A DNA stretch of 26,851 nt from a bacterium (GTDB lineage Bacteria; Bacillota_I; Bacilli_A; Mycoplasmatales; Mycoplasmoidaceae). The stretch lies in contig JAGBOP010000035.1 of assembly GCA_017633835.1 (NCBI GenBank), positions 1 through 26,851 on the forward strand, given 5' to 3'. The number at the start of each line of letters is the position of its first letter. Position 1 is the first letter of the stretch. Shown in pieces: positions 1 to 8,511 of this stretch. The translations under genes were made by a program, and so were the position numbers. The notes beneath the pieces are model-generated. The model was not told the DNA's origin, ran no database searches, and worked only from the letters and a program-made list of their open reading frames with translations.

Positions 1-1
1 A

Positions 2-3000
2 AATTTCCGGAAGAATCCAATTAATATTAACGGTACATGAAACGTTGTATACGTTGTAAATAATAAAGTAAAACCTGATTCCATTTGGGAAGCAGATTAT
101 CACGTTTCAAATAATTTTATTCAACAAGGTGATAATACTTATCTAACGAGTGACAAAGTTAAGGAAATTAACGAATTCTTAGATAAATATTTTCCATTTG
201 TTGATCCAGTTTATGTCCAAAAAGATGCAGTAGTATACGACAAGATTTTAGCTGCTGCTCATCCTTCTGAATCAGTCGCTACCAATTCTGTTGATCAAAC
301 ACAAGTCAATCAAAATCAATCCAAGTCCCACCACAAAGAATTTGATAAGTTGGTATTTCCTGAATACATGGCAATGCCAAAACCAGTGGATGTTGATTTA
401 ACCTATTCCACTTTAGTTGATTATCCTGATGCCATTTTGGTTGAACCAGCTATTGAAAACTTCATCAAGGTCAGTTGAAAGAAAACACCTAATCACAATT
501 TAAGTAATGATTTGGCTAATTGTGATAAACTTGACGAAGGAATGTATCACTATCCACAAATTCTTGATATTGCTTATGCTAAACCAGCAAGTGATGCAAA
601 TAGCGAAGTAGCACCATCAACTTTCCCAGATATTGTTGATGTAAAACCAAGCGATGTCATTGCCGACGAATTCATCTTGAAGATGGCAAAAGACATTCTT
701 GATTCTACCAAGATTGTTAAGAACGAATATCCATCGGTATTAGATTTTAGCAATTGACAAGAACCCCAACCAACTCCATCGGTCTATCCTTCTTCATTAG
801 AAGTAAATTGAACCAAACCAACTCCAGTTGCTTTAATTTATCCTGAAGCCCTTGACTTTAGCAATTGACAAGAACCACACGAAGCACCAGCTACTTATCC
901 ATCATCCCTTGAATTTGCGTGAACAAAACCAACTCCTGCTCCATTAAGTTATCCAAGTGAATTAAGTGTTCAACGCTCAGACATCATTACTGATGATTTT
1001 ATCGTTGATTTAGCACACGATATTGTTGAATCAATGGTTGAAAAGTATGAATTCCCACAATCACTTGATTTAAGTAACTTACAAGTTGCTCCAGCCCCAA
1101 TTCTTGTTAGTGATCCAAGCGATATTGCTGTTCAATTGAACTTTGATGAATTTAAGAAAGAACCAATCAAGCCATCTTATCCAACCACTTTACGCTTAGA
1201 TCCAACCAGCGAAGTAACTGATCCATTCATTCTTGCTTACGCTAAAGATTACCATCAAGCTCTTGAAGCCAAAAAGCCTGCGTTAGTTTATCCATGACAA
1301 ATGGCTTTGGATTTCATTGTTCCACACGAAACACCAATTGTTAATCCAAAAGAACTAGAAATCAACTTTGAAATTCCTGATAAGAAACCAGCGTTAGTTT
1401 ATCCATGACAAATGGAAGTTACTCCTGCTCCAATCCACAATCCAAAGAGCATGGAAATTAACTTCAACATTCCAAACACTAAACCTGCTTTAGTTTACCC
1501 ATGACAAATGGTAGTTGATTATTCAGCTCCCCGTCCAACCCCAATTGAAAACCCTAGTGATCTTGAAATTAATTTCGAAATTCCACAAGAACCAAAACCA
1601 ATTGCAATAACTGCTCCAGTAAGTATTGAAATTGAATATGAAGTTCCTTATGAACCACAACCAGCTCCACTTACTCAACCTGTTAGTGTTGAAATTAATT
1701 TCGAAATTCCACAAGAACCAAAACCAATTGAAGTAACTGAACCAGCCATTATGAATGTGGTGCCAACTGACGAAATGATTGACCCATTTGTATTGAGTTT
1801 ACTAAAACAACAAAAGTCCAAATTTGTTGCTGCTGCCAATGCCCAAACTATTTATCCAACGCAAATTGATTTATATAATCCAGTAACTAATGTATTGGCA
1901 AAGAATGCGAAGAAGCATCAAGAACAAACAATGCTATGTTATCCTGACATTATGAGTCTTACTCCAAACCAAAGCGTTTTGATTGATGAACCATTAATCA
2001 AGACTGTCATTGTTGAAAAGGAAGTAATGGTTCCTGTTGAAAAGAAGGTTTATATTCCAGTTGAAATTAATAAGCCTTATGAAGTAATTAAGGAAGTAAA
2101 CGTTCCAGTTTTTGTTGATAAACCTGTTTTTGTTGATAAACCAATTGAAATCATCAAAGATCAACCGGTTGAAGTTACTAAAAAGGTAATTGTTGAAAAA
2201 CCAGTTGAAGTAGTTAAAGAAACAAAAGAAGAATCTACTTCTCCTTGTACTGAAACTAACTTTAACACCGAAAAATTAGCCGAATTACTAGATCTTTTAA
2301 AAGCTAACGAAGAAAGACAAGCAACAAGTGCTAAGAAAGAAGTTGAACCGCAAACATCTGCGAGCAAACCTGAAGAAGTCTTAGGTGCAAATAAAGAAGC
2401 ATCAACTGTTGCTGAAAATAAACCATTAGCAACTGATAATGAAACTGAACCTGCTGAAACTTTAAACAATTCTGAAGCCTTTACAACTACTAGTGAAGAT
2501 AAGCAAACTACTCCAACTACAATTGAAGTTCAATCAAATATGCCTCATGGCATGCCAGTTAAGAGTAAATGCATCAAAGTTCCAACTGATAACTTTACTG
2601 GTACTTCTCCAATTGATATTGATGAAATTGCTGACCCAAATAAAAAGGAACTTGTAAAAAAACCAGTTGCTCAAGAACCAATCACCAATCCTCAAGAAAT
2701 TGATGTGAAACCAAATGTCCCAGTAACCCCAAGTCCAGTAGTAATCGAACCAGTTGAAGTAAAGAAATCCACTCCCCAAAGCATTGAAGTAAAGCCAAGT
2801 GAACCAGCAACTCCTAGTCCCGTTGTTGTGCAACCAACTGAAGTAAAAAAGTCTACTCCCGAAAGTATTGAAGTAAAACAAAGCGAACCTAGTCAACCTG
2901 CACCAGTTGAAGTAAAAAAAGAAGAACCTGCTAAAGAAGAACCATCACCAACAAAACCTACTACTCCCCAAACCATCGAAGTAAGTACTGATCCTAATAA

Positions 3001-3637
3001 AACTGGTTCGCAACAAGTGCAAATTCCACAAGTAAATTCCAGTCCAATTAATTTAACAATTAATGTTAACTACGTGGAACCAGCTAACCGGCCAATCCAA
3101 GTGGTTCAAGCAGCTCAACCTGAAGCAACTCCAGTCAAAACAACTAATTTTACGATTGAACAAAGTGCTCCTGGGATTCCCCAAATCGAAGGGGTTAAAC
3201 CAACGGTCCAAGAAGCGAAATTATTAGAATCTCATCCCGAACCAAAACCAGAACCAAAAGAAGAAAAAAACGAAGAAGTTAAGGCTGAACCACAAAAGGA
3301 AGCTCCAATCATCATTCCTGTTGTCCAAGAACCAATCATCATTGATAAATCCAAAGATGAAGTTGCCAAGCAAGAAGTAGAAGAAGTTGAAGATGCCTTT
3401 GATGAATTAGATGATGACGATGGTGAAGAAGAAAAACAAAAAGTTTATAAACCATACATCACACTTTATAATGGTAATCGGCCAATGTCTTCTGACCACA
3501 TGTTAAACCGTTATGGTCTTGACAAGAAGCAATTAGGTAAAGTGGAACAAAAACCAAAGAACCTAAAAGCAAAGCAAAGTAAGGCAAGAACCGCTAAAGC
3601 ACCTAAAGCAAGTCCAACTGGACTTAAAAAGAAATAA
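2..3637 (+). CDS. Giant proline-rich repeat protein, 5' end outside window (putative cytoskeletal/structural)
   Basis: One reading frame is open from the window edge to a TAA stop when TGA is read as Trp, giving at least 1211 residues; the start lies upstream. Seen in order: a short globular-looking stretch (about residues 1-90); a long array of degenerate units around YPxxLDxxxW and NPxxLEINFEIP, interrupted four times by a D-x-F-I/V-x-x-x-AKD-like helix; a valine/proline/lysine region built on VPVEK and VEKPVEV (nt 2006-2230); a Pro/Glu/Lys/Thr region with tandem EVKKSTP-x-SIEVK units; an acidic patch (DELDDDDGEEE); and a basic Lys/Ala tail. No membrane segment is visible. The VPV-type repeats recall alveolins and articulins, and large proline-rich acidic proteins are known from mycoplasma terminal organelles (HMW1/P65 class), but no homology is demonstrated. 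Role inferred: cytoskeleton or cell-shape protein. Product identity is unknown; coding status is secure. Confidence 0.85.
653..1815 (+). repeat. Irregular super-repeat inside the giant protein
   Basis: A module of the form D-(E/I)-x-(I/T)-(A/T/I)-D-x-F-(I/V)-(L/V)-x-x-(A/L)-K/H-(D/Q) followed some 15-25 residues later by YPxxLDL/FPxSLDL recurs at nt 653, 980, 1211 and 1769, with a weaker copy near 439. Between the modules are shorter YP/NP-x-x-(L/M)-E-(I/V)-(N/D)-(F/W) units. Spacing is irregular (327, 231 and 558 nt), so this is an old, diverged protein repeat, not a recent tandem duplication. Confidence 0.7.
1274..1510 (+). repeat. Three copies of a KPALVYPWQM unit
   Basis: The ten-residue unit KPALVYPWQM occurs at nt 1274-1303, 1385-1414 and 1481-1510, separated by about 25 residues of NPxxLEINFEIP-like sequence. 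In each copy Trp is written TGA. The DNA copies differ at synonymous positions (GCG/GCT, CCA/CCC, TAT/TAC), so the peptide, not the DNA, appears conserved. Confidence 0.85.
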
Positions 3638-3652
3638 TTAGTAAATAAGAAG

Positions 3653-3680
3653 TAAAGATACGAAAGTATCTTTATTTTTT
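3653..3680 (+). terminator. Rho-independent terminator of the repeat-protein gene
   Basis: Nine-base perfect stem TAAAGATAC / GTATCTTTA with a GAAA tetraloop, followed directly by six T residues, 16 bases after the stop codon. Confidence 0.9.
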
Positions 3681-3745
3681 ATTACTACTAGCGATTTGGA
3701 TTAAAATTAATAAAACTAAATTTATTTTTTTACTTTTATTTAACC

Positions 3746-4735
3746 ATGGCAATTAATAAAAAAATTCTTTTATCAGAACCAAAAACCGAGTTTGACGTAA
3801 CGATTACAGGCTTTGCTCATCCTGTGCCGTGCATCTTTTTACCAGCCACTAATCCAAACGTTGATGCAGTCGTAATCTATTTACACGGCTTAAATGGATC
3901 AAAAGATTCATTACACTTCTTACGTCGTCATTTAACGAATGCTCACATCATTGGTTATGATGCTAGGGCATGTGGAAAGAATGCTAATGAACCATCGATT
4001 CATGTTAACAATGCAGTTAATGATTTATATTTATTAATTCAAACGCTCAAACAAGATTTACATTATTTAAATATCAAGCGTTTTTATTTAACCGGCGAAT
4101 CATTTGGGGCTGCAGTTTGCCTAATTTATTGCAAAAAATATCAAGATGTGCAAGGCATTTTAATTTGGAATCTTCCGTGCAAAATCGTTGATGTCACTGA
4201 AGATAGTAAAGCTCATCAATTAAAAATGGCAATTCCATTAATCTGAACCTTATTAACCAATTTACCAACTTACGATTATGCTCCAAGTCCGGTGGAAAAG
4301 TTAAGTAACAACCGAACGTTAATTTTGGCAACAAAATTGATTAAACAAAAAACTTTAAACGATAATCGCAACATTATTGCCGCATGAATTGGCAATCACC
4401 ATGGTTGAAACACAATGCTTTCAAAATCATTCATTCGTCATACAACTGCTCGCATTATTTATATTAGTAGTCAACAAGATCCCTTGCGTGATCATAAAAA
4501 GGTCAATAAACTTGATGCAATCTTAAGTTCTTATTCGCAAGATAAAATTTTGCACTATGATTTGCGAATGGGGACACACGTATTAATTTATGACATTAAC
4601 ATGGACGAATTTATTTTGAAAGGGATTGAAATCTTAGTTGATGCAAAACCAAGAACCAAATTAAGTGAAATAAAGAACGAATTACACGAAGTTGAAGAAG
4701 CATGCATTCAACATGCGTCTTCATCACCAAACTAA
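3746..4735 (+). CDS. Alpha/beta hydrolase (serine hydrolase family, substrate unknown)
   Basis: The frame is continuous through three TGA-Trp codons and encodes 329 residues. An HG oxyanion-type turn lies in YLHGLNGSKDS (residues 45-55). The nucleophile elbow GESFG spans 117-121 with Ser119. A late Asp in SQQDPL and a His in GTHVL are the likely triad partners, all in the usual order of the fold. There is no signal peptide or membrane segment, so it is probably cytosolic. Mycoplasma genomes carry several such esterase/lipase-like proteins, often annotated as lysophospholipase or proline iminopeptidase; nothing here settles the substrate. The ATG follows an AT-rich leader with no clear Shine-Dalgarno. 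It is separated from the upstream gene by a terminator and from efp by that gene's own promoter, so it is probably monocistronic. Confidence 0.85.
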
Positions 4736-4754
4736 TATTACTCTTAGAGTAGTA

Positions 4755-4780
4755 TATAATATTTATATTTATTAAGGAGA
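4755..4780 (+). promoter_or_regulatory. Promoter -10 and Shine-Dalgarno of the efp operon
   Basis: A consensus -10 TATAAT lies at 4755-4760 and a strong Shine-Dalgarno AAGGAGA at 4774-4780, seven bases before the efp ATG. The -35 is not clear. An imperfect inverted repeat (4735-4755) centred on TACTCTTAGAGTA sits just upstream, in the spacer region of this promoter. Confidence 0.7.
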
Positions 4781-4787
4781 TAACAAA

Positions 4788-5354
4788 ATGGGAAACATTA
4801 TTGCTGCTAAAGACCTAAGAGCAGGTCACACAATTCATTTTAAAAATGATATTTATTTAGTATTAGATAACTCATTTAACAAAACTGCAATGCGGGAAGG
4901 TATTGTTAAATGTAAAGTTAAAAATTTACACACTGGAGCAATTACAGTTGAAGTATTTACTGGTTTAAAACTAGAACAAGCAGAAATTGCTCGGGCCATC
5001 ATGAATTACTTATATTCTGATAACGATAACGCAGTATTCATGAACAACGAAACCTTTGATCAAATTAACATTCCATTAAAGCAATTACAATGAGAAAAGA
5101 ACTTCTTATCAGAAGGACAAGAAGTTAACATTATGTACTACGGCGATGAAGTACTTGGATTAAGTTTACCTGACCAAGTAACAATGACTGTGAAGGAAGC
5201 TGAAGACGCAGTCCAAGGAAACACTGTGCAAAATGTGCAAAAGAAAGCTTGACTAGATACTGGTTGAGAAATTAGTGTTCCACAATTCATTAAGACTGGG
5301 GATAAAGTAATCGTTGATACGGTTAACGGCAACTATGTTGCACGAGGAAAATAA
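4788..5354 (+). CDS. efp: Elongation factor P
   Basis: 188 residues, the normal EF-P length, reading through TGA at 5091, 5250 and 5265. EF-P binds ribosomes stalled on polyproline and stimulates peptide bond formation. The N-terminal KOW-like domain ([18 protein letters not shown]), the central OB domain and the C-terminal signature ([18 protein letters not shown]) are all present. The loop that carries the modified Lys in E. coli and B. subtilis (PGKG) reads NKTAMREG here, with Thr-Ala-Met-Arg in place of Pro-Gly-Lys-Gly; as I recall, pneumoniae-group EF-Ps look similar. A consensus Shine-Dalgarno supports the start. It is the first gene of an operon and overlaps nusB. EF-P is an apt factor for a genome encoding the very proline-rich protein upstream. 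Confidence 0.96.
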
Positions 5355-5829
5355 TAATCAATTTAATTCTTCAACATCAAGTAATCAAGAGGAACCAATT
5401 GCAAAAAAGAATGATACGATGTGAAAAAAGAGGGTTAATTTCTTTCGCTTAGTATACGCTTATTTGCAAACACATAAAACTGCTAGTGAATTAATTCAAG
5501 ATGCTGAATTAGTTAATCCGAATGAAGCAGGAGTAGACCAACAAGCATTGCTTGAAAATGTCATTACACATTATGATGAATACGTTAATGAAGTAACAAA
5601 ATACTTAAAAACTGGGTGAACTTTTGATCGGATTAATGATGTTGAAAAAGCATTATTTTTATGTGCGTTAGCGGAATTTAACGTCCTTCATACTGATAAG
5701 AAAGTAATTATTGACCAAACCATTATTACTTGCAAGAAGTATGATAATCTCAATTCCTATAAATTTGTTAATGCAATTTTAGATAAATTATTAGTTGTTC
5801 ATCCAACTGGTGAAAAAACTAATAATTAA
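5335..5829 (+). CDS. nusB: Transcription antitermination factor NusB
   Basis: The 164-residue frame is interrupted by two TGA-Trp codons. After a Ser/Asn/Gln-rich lead of about 30 residues comes the NusB start-type motif KKRVNFFRLVYAYL, then the all-helical core with KYLKTGWTFDRINDVEKAL and the family segment LCALAEFNVL...KVIIDQTI and YKFVNAILDKL, matching the usual NusB ending (VNAVLdkl). NusB binds boxA RNA with NusE/S10 in rRNA antitermination. The ATG at 5335 overlaps efp by 20 bases; an alternative ATG at 5419 would remove the low-complexity lead. No good Shine-Dalgarno is present at either, so coupling to efp translation is likely. The efp-nusB order matches MG026-MG027 of M. genitalium. 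Confidence 0.82.
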
Positions 5830-5834
5830 AGAGA

Positions 5835-6836
5835 ATGAAACAATCACATCACCAAGAATATACTAAAGAATTAGATCATAATAAAAAAGAAGAAATTGCT
5901 GCCTTGTTAAAAAGCCAAGGTAGCAAATCAAAATTTCGTAGTCGCATTCAATTAGTTTGATTGTACATTATTGCTAGTGCAGTCATGCTAATTGCTTTGT
6001 TATCTACTAACTACTTAGTATATGACCAAACTACTACTTACTATGTTCCAGTTATTGTTTGCACGATAATTGCTTTTATTGGATATGCAATTTATTTTTG
6101 ACGTTGATACGTCAATTATAAAAACATTAAGGAATATGTTCAATCCTATTGATTTCGGTGGTACTTTTTAGTACTTGCTTTAACTTTAAGTGCATTTATT
6201 ATTAGCTTTATTTGTACTGTTACTTTAGTTGGTCAAAAAGGTAGTTCAGGTTTATCATTTTTAGGTCAACGGGGTTTACCAATTTACAATGCCATTCTTT
6301 GTGGAATCATCTTTGATATTTTGTTTACAATGGTGGCTAGTGCTTTAGATACTTACATTATTTATCACATCGAAGTTGATTTACAAAAGATTGTTGCTGA
6401 ATATGAAGAAAACCAAATTGATAGCTTAAAAGAAAAGATTAAAGCAGAAGCTAACAAAGTTAAAGAAGAAAAGCAAGCCAATCAAAATCAAACTGATAAT
6501 AATGATAGTAATGTTAAAAAGCAAGAAGCATTATCACAAAGTGAAATTGATGAATTATTGCATAAAAATACATTAGATAATAAAGAAGTTAGTGCATCAA
6601 AAATTAAGGATGATAACCAATCTAGTGATTTATTATCAAATGATGATAAAGCAACTAAATCAAGTAGTAGTATAAATAATGGGGCACCAAAACAACACGC
6701 ATTAACGCAAGCAGAAATTGATGAATTATTAAAGAAAAATTCTAACTTCTATAAAGAATCATCATCAACCAATTCTTCTAGTTCATCAGTGAATAATAAT
6801 TCAAAGAAAAATAATAAAAATGGAACCAAAAAGTAG
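5835..6836 (+). CDS. Four-TM membrane protein with duplicated EIDELL motif (MG028-like position)
   Basis: 333 residues, reading through several TGA codons. A charged N-terminus (about 37 residues) precedes four hydrophobic segments (about 39-64, 68-92, 105-131 and 149-178). A long hydrophilic C-terminal tail follows, rich in Lys, Asn and Ser and predicted coiled-coil near residues 180-215. The tail contains two near-identical motifs, ALSQSEIDELLHKN (nt 6528-6569) and ALTQAEIDELLKKN (nt 6699-6740), which resemble the N-terminal LSQxEIDALL motif of flagellar FliM/FliY. The tail ends in poly-Ser/Asn and a Lys-rich end. The position after nusB corresponds to MG028 of M. genitalium, a protein of unknown function. 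It begins five bases after the nusB stop and overlaps mtaB by 17 bases. Function unknown; possibly a membrane scaffold that recruits a soluble partner through the motifs. Confidence 0.85.
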
Positions 6837-8139
6837 TTTATTAACCTTTGCTATTCAAACCCTTGGTTGTAAAGTTAATACTTATGAATCGCAAGTAATT
6901 GCTAGTGATTTATTAGCCAATGGTTTTTTAGAAGTACCATTCACTAGTAAAGCTGATATTTACGTTATTAACACTTGTAGTGTTACAAATAATGCTGATT
7001 TAAAATCACGTAATATGATTCAACGGGCGATTAATTTGAATCCTGATGCGGTCATTGCGGTAACAGGATGTTATACTACTTTAGGCAAGGAATATTTAGC
7101 TAAAAATCCCCACATTAGCATTGTGGTTGGCAATGACCAAAAATTACATACTGCTAGTTTCATCTTTCAATATTTAAAAGATCATACCAAACTAAATGTT
7201 AATCACAACATGTTATTAAATTCCAAGTCTTTTGAATATGTGCATAACTTGGAAAGCAATCACCAAACAAGAGCGTTTGTGAAGATTCAAGATGGATGTA
7301 ACATGATGTGTACTTATTGCATTATTCCGTTTGCTAGAGGTAAACAACGTGCCAAACCAGTTAACGTGGTCTTATCAGAAATTACGGATTTAGTTAATAA
7401 TGGTTATCAAGAAATAGTTTTAACTGGTGTTAATACAGCGGGATATAAAGATAATGAGGTTGACTTTTATCACCTCCTTAAATTAATCAACGAATTACCA
7501 TTGCAATTTAAAGTAAGAATTTCCAGTGTCGAACCATTTCAAATTTCTGACGAAATTGTTAAATTAATTGCTTTAAATCCCAACCGTTTTTGTCAACATT
7601 GACATTTATGTTTGCAATCAGGTAGTGATAAAGTTTTAAAGGACATGCGTCGTACTTATAATCGAACTCAATATTTAGAATTAGTTAATAAGATTAAAAA
7701 ACTATCACCGCAAACTGCTTTTACTACTGATGTTATTGTTGGTTATCCAACTGAAACTGAAACTGATTTTTTACAAACCATTGATTTATGTAAACAAATT
7801 GGTTTTAGTAAAATCCATGTCTTTCCTTATTCCAAGCGTTCAATGACTTATGCAAGCCATTTAACTGATTTAAATGGCAGCATTAAAAAAGACCGTGTTA
7901 ATCGCTTAATGAAATTAAGCGATGAATTACAATATGCTTATTTAAAGCAATTTATTAATAAAGATTTAGAAGTATTATTTGAACACAGTAATGATCCGCA
8001 TATTCAAACAGGACATTGCGATTATTACTTTAAGTGTAACGTTAATACTGATGAAGATTTATTTAAACAAAAATGACTGGTGCATATTATTGGAATATTA
8101 AATAATGAATGCATTGGCAAATTAGTTAAAAAAGTGTAA
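6820..8139 (+). CDS. mtaB: tRNA (N6-threonylcarbamoyladenosine37-C2)-methylthiotransferase MtaB
   Basis: 439 residues, continuous through TGA at 7600 and 8074. The N-terminal UPF0004 domain starts TLGCKVNTYESQ, the form typical of MtaB (MiaB has TYGCQMN). It carries the three auxiliary-cluster cysteines C17, C53 (NTCSVTN) and C84 (TGCY). The radical-SAM motif CNMMCTYC supplies C160, C164 and C167. Conserved GYQEIVLTGVNTAGY and LCLQSGSDKVLKDMRR follow, then a short C-terminal TRAM-like part. The enzyme methylthiolates t6A37 in ANN-decoding tRNAs; TsaB, needed for t6A itself, is encoded later in this window. The start overlaps the membrane-protein gene by 17 bases. The final codons lie in the terminator hairpin. 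Confidence 0.93.
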
Positions 8140-8166
8140 ATGATTTAGTTCATTCACACTTTTTTT
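8131..8166 (+). terminator. Terminator of the efp-mtaB operon
   Basis: A 13-base stem AAAGTGTAAATGA / TCATTCACACTTT with one mismatch and a TTTAGT loop, followed by a T run. It overlaps the last codons and stop of mtaB. Confidence 0.85.
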
Positions 8167-8177
8167 ATGTAAAAATA

Positions 8178-8206
8178 TTAGCAATTATGATTATTTACTA
8201 TATAAT
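8178..8206 (+). promoter_or_regulatory. Promoter of tRNA-fMet
   Basis: A -10 TATAAT (8201-8206), a 17-base spacer and a -35-like TTAGCA (8178-8183, 4 of 6 matches). The tRNA begins 12 bases after the -10. Confidence 0.7.
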
Positions 8207-8218
8207 ATATTTATACAT

Positions 8219-8293
8219 CGCGGGGTAGAGCAGTGGTAGCTCGTCAGGCTCATAACCTGGAGGTCGCTGGTTCAAGTCCGGCCCCCGCAACCA
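8219..8293 (+). tRNA. Initiator tRNA-Met (CAT)
   Basis: A full cloverleaf of 75 bases with encoded CCA. The acceptor stem is CGCGGGG / CCCCGCA, leaving the C1 x A72 mismatch that marks bacterial initiators. The anticodon loop is CTCATAA (CAT). The T arm is GCTGG-TTCAAGT-CCGGC. The anticodon stem next to the loop is A-G-G / C-C-T, so the usual three G:C pairs are relaxed to one A:U plus two G:C. Monocistronic, with its own promoter and terminator. Confidence 0.96.
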
Positions 8294-8322
8294 AAAAAAA
8301 GATTGCCTTCGCAATCTTTTTT
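8294..8322 (+). terminator. Terminator of tRNA-fMet
   Basis: Stem AAAAGATTGC / GCAATCTTTT with loop CTTC and a T run, starting immediately after the tRNA CCA end. Confidence 0.88.
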
Positions 8323-8362
8323 ATATAATTTAAAAAGATGCATAATCTTGTTTAAAAATTTA

Positions 8363-8368
8363 TATAAT
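8363..8368 (+). promoter_or_regulatory. -10 element of tRNA-Leu
   Basis: TATAAT 16 bases before the mature tRNA 5' end. No convincing -35 is visible. Confidence 0.55.
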
Positions 8369-8384
8369 TTAGATTATGTTAAAT

Positions 8385-8470
8385 GCTCAGATGGCGGAAT
8401 GGCAGACGTAGAAGACTCAAAATCTTCCGAGGGCAACTTCATAAGGGTTCAAGTCCCTTTCTGAGCACCA
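8385..8470 (+). tRNA. tRNA-Leu (CAA)
   Basis: A class II tRNA of 86 bases. The acceptor stem is GCTCAGA / TCTGAGC, followed by A and an encoded CCA. The anticodon stem GAAGA / TCTTC encloses loop CTCAAAA, giving anticodon CAA (reads UUG). It has the long variable arm expected of tRNA-Leu and the T-loop TTCAAGT. Confidence 0.95.
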
Positions 8471-8474
8471 GGTT

Positions 8475-8511
8475 AAAAAAAATACTTACAATTGCTGTAA
8501 GTATTTTTTTA
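8475..8511. terminator. Bidirectional terminator between tRNA-Leu and the minus-strand operon
   Basis: Stem AAAAAATACTTACA / TGTAAGTATTTTTT with loop ATTGC. T runs occur on the 3' side of either strand, and the last base lies next to the stop codon of the minus-strand gene, so one hairpin can end both transcripts. Confidence 0.8.

Noticed and set aside
2..280. EAGR box of terminal-organelle proteins
   Set aside because: The stretch has aromatic residues (NGTWNVVYVV) but not the glycine/aromatic pattern of known EAGR boxes.
1274..1510. CRISPR array or DNA-level tandem repeat
   Set aside because: The units are coding repeats with synonymous differences, spaced 96 and 111 bases with related intervening sequence, unlike spacers.
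1523..2896. Minus-strand frames opposite the repeat protein
   Set aside because: They mirror the Pro/Glu-rich repeat in the antisense direction (giving Trp/Phe/Asn-rich strings) and lack starts with ribosome binding sites.
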